Source: Neobacillus niacini NBRC 15566 (GTDB lineage Bacteria > Bacillota > Bacilli > Bacillales > Cytobacillaceae). Taken from it: a stretch of DNA of 58,902 nt. Shown piece by piece: positions 56,610-58,902 of the stretch. Numbering within the stretch: position 1 is the first letter of the stretch; every line of letters begins with the position of its first letter. The notes beneath the pieces are model-generated. The model ran no database searches, was not told the origin of the DNA, and was given only the letters and a program-made list of their open reading frames with translations. The stretch lies in assembly GCF_001591505.1 (NCBI RefSeq), contig NZ_BCVA01000038.1, positions 1 through 58,902 of the forward strand, given 5' to 3'. The position numbers and the translations under genes were made by a program.

Positions 56610-58679
56610 TTAATTACCCCAATTAAAAATCCTCTTATACCATGGGTCCTTTGTTTCCTGTTTCTTTCCTTTTGGTCTATCTTCTTTATGATTTAAATGA
56701 TCAGTACAGTATTCTGTCGGCTCGGTTCCAGTAACAAAGTAGGTAAACCGGCGGACAGGGCAATCCTTTGAAGCTAGCTTGCCGTTTTCAGGGTCAATAT
56801 AAACACCTATGACTCCTTCTTTCGGCGGGCTAAAGGCCTTGACTGGCTTACCTTTTAGCGACTCCTCCATAAACTTTACCCAAATCTTTTTAGCATAACT
56901 TTTTTCAGCTGTTAGGGTTATTGGTTTTCCAACATCATGACCAGCCCAAACCGCCGTTACCAGCTGAGGTGTATACCCAATCATCCAGCTGTCTGTTTCT
57001 GTCGAGCCAGATTTTCCAGCATAAGGACGTGTAATGTCATCAATCAGGGAGTTGCCCGTTACCTTCGCATAGCCGTTCAGCTTTTTATCAAACATCCCTG
57101 TCATCATTTGTGTCATGACAAAAGCTTTAGCAGGGTCTAAGACTTTTTCTGCTTCAGTATTACTTTCAAAAATAACATCGCCATTATAATCTTCTACTCT
57201 TGTAATAAGTGTAGGGGTTACTTTTTTACCGCCGTTGGCAAAAAGACTATAGGCATTTGCCATATCAATGACACGCACGCCTGAGGTTCCTAGAGCCAGC
57301 GATGGAACTTTATCCATTTTTGTTGAAATACCAAACTTCTTAACTTGATTAATGAGGGTTTCAGTCCCCATAAAAAGGTGAGTTTTAACAGCGTAAATGT
57401 TATCAGAGACGGCAAGGGCTTGAGCAAGTGTAATTTCACCATCAGCATACTTGTTATTAAAGTTATGCGGTGAATATTCTGTTTGGCCATCATCCAGTTT
57501 AAAGGTTGTTAGTTCACTTCTCATTGTAGAGGATGGTGTAAAGCCATGACTTAGTGCCGCGTAATATAAGATAGGTTTTATCGTTGAGCCCGGCTGACGA
57601 ACCGCTTGAACCGCCCGATTAAATGGACTTTGTTCATAATTGCGGCCGCCGACCATGGCTTTTACATATCCGTTTTTCGGGTCCATTGCGATGAGACCGA
57701 CTTGGATTTCGGAACCACTCGCAATAGTATCCTGAATTTGTTTTTCAGCCTCTTGCTGCTGTTTTAGATCGAGTGTGGTATATACTTTTAAGCCGCCAAG
57801 AGCGATGGTCCGTTCATCAAGCTGGAGTTGATTTTTTAAAGCATTTTTTACGGCATCTTGAAAATAAGGCGCTGCCTCTACCCGTTTATGTGGATGTTCA
57901 CCGACAAATGTAAGCGGCGTGGCCTTTGCCTTTTGGACAGCTTCTTTTTTTATATAACCGTTTTCAACCATTGTGTTTAAAATAATCCCTTGGCGCTTTG
58001 TAGCATTTTCTAATGATTCCAGTGGCGAATAGTAACTAGGACCTTTTGGAACCCCGGCTAACATCGCGCTCTCAGCAAGGGATAACTCAGAAGCATTTTT
58101 TCCATAATAAAATTGGCTGGCTGCTTGGACACCGTAGGCACCGTTACCATAATAAATCGTGTTCAAATAGCCTTCCAAGATTTCTTCTTTGGAATAGTTC
58201 ATTTCAATACGGATCGCATAAAAGGCTTCATGCAATTTCCGTGACCATGTTTTGTCGTGCTCAAGGAAGAGATTCCGTGCGTATTGCTGGGTGATGGTGC
58301 TGGCGCCTTGGACCTTCGCACCTGCTTTTACATCGGCAAGAATTGCGCCTGCAATCCGTTTATAGTCGAAGCCATTATGTTCATAAAAGTTTTTATCTTC
58401 AATGGAAATGGTCGCATGGATTAAATCTGGTGAAATTTCTTCGAGAGGTACCCAGTACCGTTTTTGACCGCTGTTGCTCTCACCGATTAACGATCCATCA
58501 TTGGCAAAGAACAGTGTGGATTGCGGGACAGCCAACGGCGGTGCGCCAAGAATTTTGGCATAACCAAGAATTCCAAGAAAAACAACGAACATGCAGCCAA
58601 AGCCTATCAAACTAATGATAATAAAAGCACGCAAGTATTTTAACGTTTTTCGAAACCCATGATTCGTCATAACTTCCAC
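56610..58679 (-). CDS. pbpG: Class A penicillin-binding protein PbpG
   Basis: A 689-aa bifunctional peptidoglycan synthase. GTG at 58679, seven bases after AGGAGGG, is preferred over ATG 58670. A membrane helix (about residues 20-43) is followed by the transglycosylase domain (EDKNFYEHNGFDYKRI, QGASTITQQYARNLFL, EGYLNTIYYGNGAYGVQ) and the transpeptidase domain with SxxK in QPGSTIKP, SDN in AVSDNIYA and KSG in AGKSGSTETD. B. subtilis PbpG (YwhE) acts in the forespore to make germ-cell-wall cortex. It is convergent with ywhD. Confidence 0.92.
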   Translation of the reverse strand: MEVMTNHGFRKTLKYLRAFIIISLIGFGCMFVVFLGILGYAKILGAPPLAVPQSTLFFANDGSLIGESNSGQKRYWVPLEEISPDLIHATISIEDKNFYEHNGFDYKRIAGAILADVKAGAKVQGASTITQQYARNLFLEHDKTWSRKLHEAFYAIRIEMNYSKEEILEGYLNTIYYGNGAYGVQAASQFYYGKNASELSLAESAMLAGVPKGPSYYSPLESLENATKRQGIILNTMVENGYIKKEAVQKAKATPLTFVGEHPHKRVEAAPYFQDAVKNALKNQLQLDERTIALGGLKVYTTLDLKQQQEAEKQIQDTIASGSEIQVGLIAMDPKNGYVKAMVGGRNYEQSPFNRAVQAVRQPGSTIKPILYYAALSHGFTPSSTMRSELTTFKLDDGQTEYSPHNFNNKYADGEITLAQALAVSDNIYAVKTHLFMGTETLINQVKKFGISTKMDKVPSLALGTSGVRVIDMANAYSLFANGGKKVTPTLITRVEDYNGDVIFESNTEAEKVLDPAKAFVMTQMMTGMFDKKLNGYAKVTGNSLIDDITRPYAGKSGSTETDSWMIGYTPQLVTAVWAGHDVGKPITLTAEKSYAKKIWVKFMEESLKGKPVKAFSPPKEGVIGVYIDPENGKLASKDCPVRRFTYFVTGTEPTEYCTDHLNHKEDRPKGKKQETKDPWYKRIFNWGN

Positions 58680-58700
58680 AGCAATACCCTCCTTCACCAC

Positions 58701-58902
58701 TTTGATAAAATGCCCATAGTTACAGTATTGAAATAAGACAGTGTTTTTAAACTACCAAAAAGAAAATATTTCTAGAAAATTTGATAGATTATGCTAGACT
58801 TTTCTTTATGTTTGTAATTCAATAGTTTGGGTACGATAAAAATGGAATGAATTCATGGGAATAAATTCGACGGCTGTGTTAAGCAATACTGATGATTTAG
58901 AA
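58701..58902. other. Intergenic tail upstream of pbpG
   Basis: The last 202 bases are AT-rich and hold no gene that I can support. They should contain the pbpG promoter and the start of the region before the next gene. Confidence 0.5.

Overview
The window looks like an origin-proximal stretch of a low-GC, endospore-forming Bacillaceae chromosome, possibly Neobacillus-like. The evidence is a block in B. subtilis order (ywdI, ywdK, gerQ, hemQ, pta, lipL, rsfA, ywfO, ywgA, ywhB, ywhC, ywhD, pbpG), spore genes (gerQ, rsfA, pbpG, a small SASP-like gene with a sigma-G-like promoter), bacillithiol synthesis (bshB2/yojF), many GGAGG ribosome binding sites with TTG/GTG starts, and a perfect parS (Spo0J/ParB) site at 47005-47020. 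No tRNA, rRNA, CRISPR, transposase or phage gene was recognised.

Layout. 1-1.9 kb: a sortase-anchored, repeat-rich surface protein. 2.1-5.3 kb: an autoregulated TetR gene with an ABC-2 exporter. 5.4-10.7 kb: an ASCH protein, a heterodimeric ABC exporter and a NiaP-like niacin transporter. 11-15.6 kb: a complete branched-chain amino acid uptake operon (livJHMGF). 15.7-23.7 kb: a B12-binding radical SAM protein and several single genes. 23.8-31.6 kb: a nitrous oxide reductase operon on the minus strand (cytochrome c, clade II-like NosZ, NosB-like membrane protein, NosD, NosY, NosF, and an unusual lipoprotein), divergent from a Crp/Fnr regulator. 31.6-32.1 kb: a nine-copy 52-bp tandem repeat. 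32.1-34.1 kb: bshB2, yojF, pdxK. 34.6-46.7 kb: formate dehydrogenase (fdhD, fdhABC), then fdhE and a molybdenum cofactor operon. 46.7-47.1 kb: a decayed repeat array and parS. 47.1-58.7 kb: the conserved ywd/ywf/ywh block.

The anaerobic respiration part hangs together. Formate dehydrogenase alpha is interrupted by an in-frame TGA at residue 191, followed by a hairpin that closely matches the E. coli fdhF selenocysteine insertion element, so it is read here as one selenoprotein, not two broken genes. FdhD and FdhE mature it, and MobA, two MoeA-type proteins, MoaE, MoaD and MoeB supply late steps of its cofactor. Formate electrons entering the quinone pool could be used by nitrous oxide reductase through its membrane cytochrome c. 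Fnr-type boxes (TGTGA-N6-TCACT or one or two mismatches) lie with their centres 32 bp from the centre of a -10-like hexamer in front of nosC, the regulator and fdhD (two there), which is the geometry of a class II (-41.5) Fnr promoter. This suggests one anaerobic regulator for both halves of the chain.

The least expected items are the selenocysteine formate dehydrogenase, the shared Fnr promoter geometry, the nos-linked lipoprotein that joins a Met/His-rich YtkA-like domain to a SurA-like region, the 52-bp array with mutually exclusive hairpins, and several dispersed MITE-like repeats.
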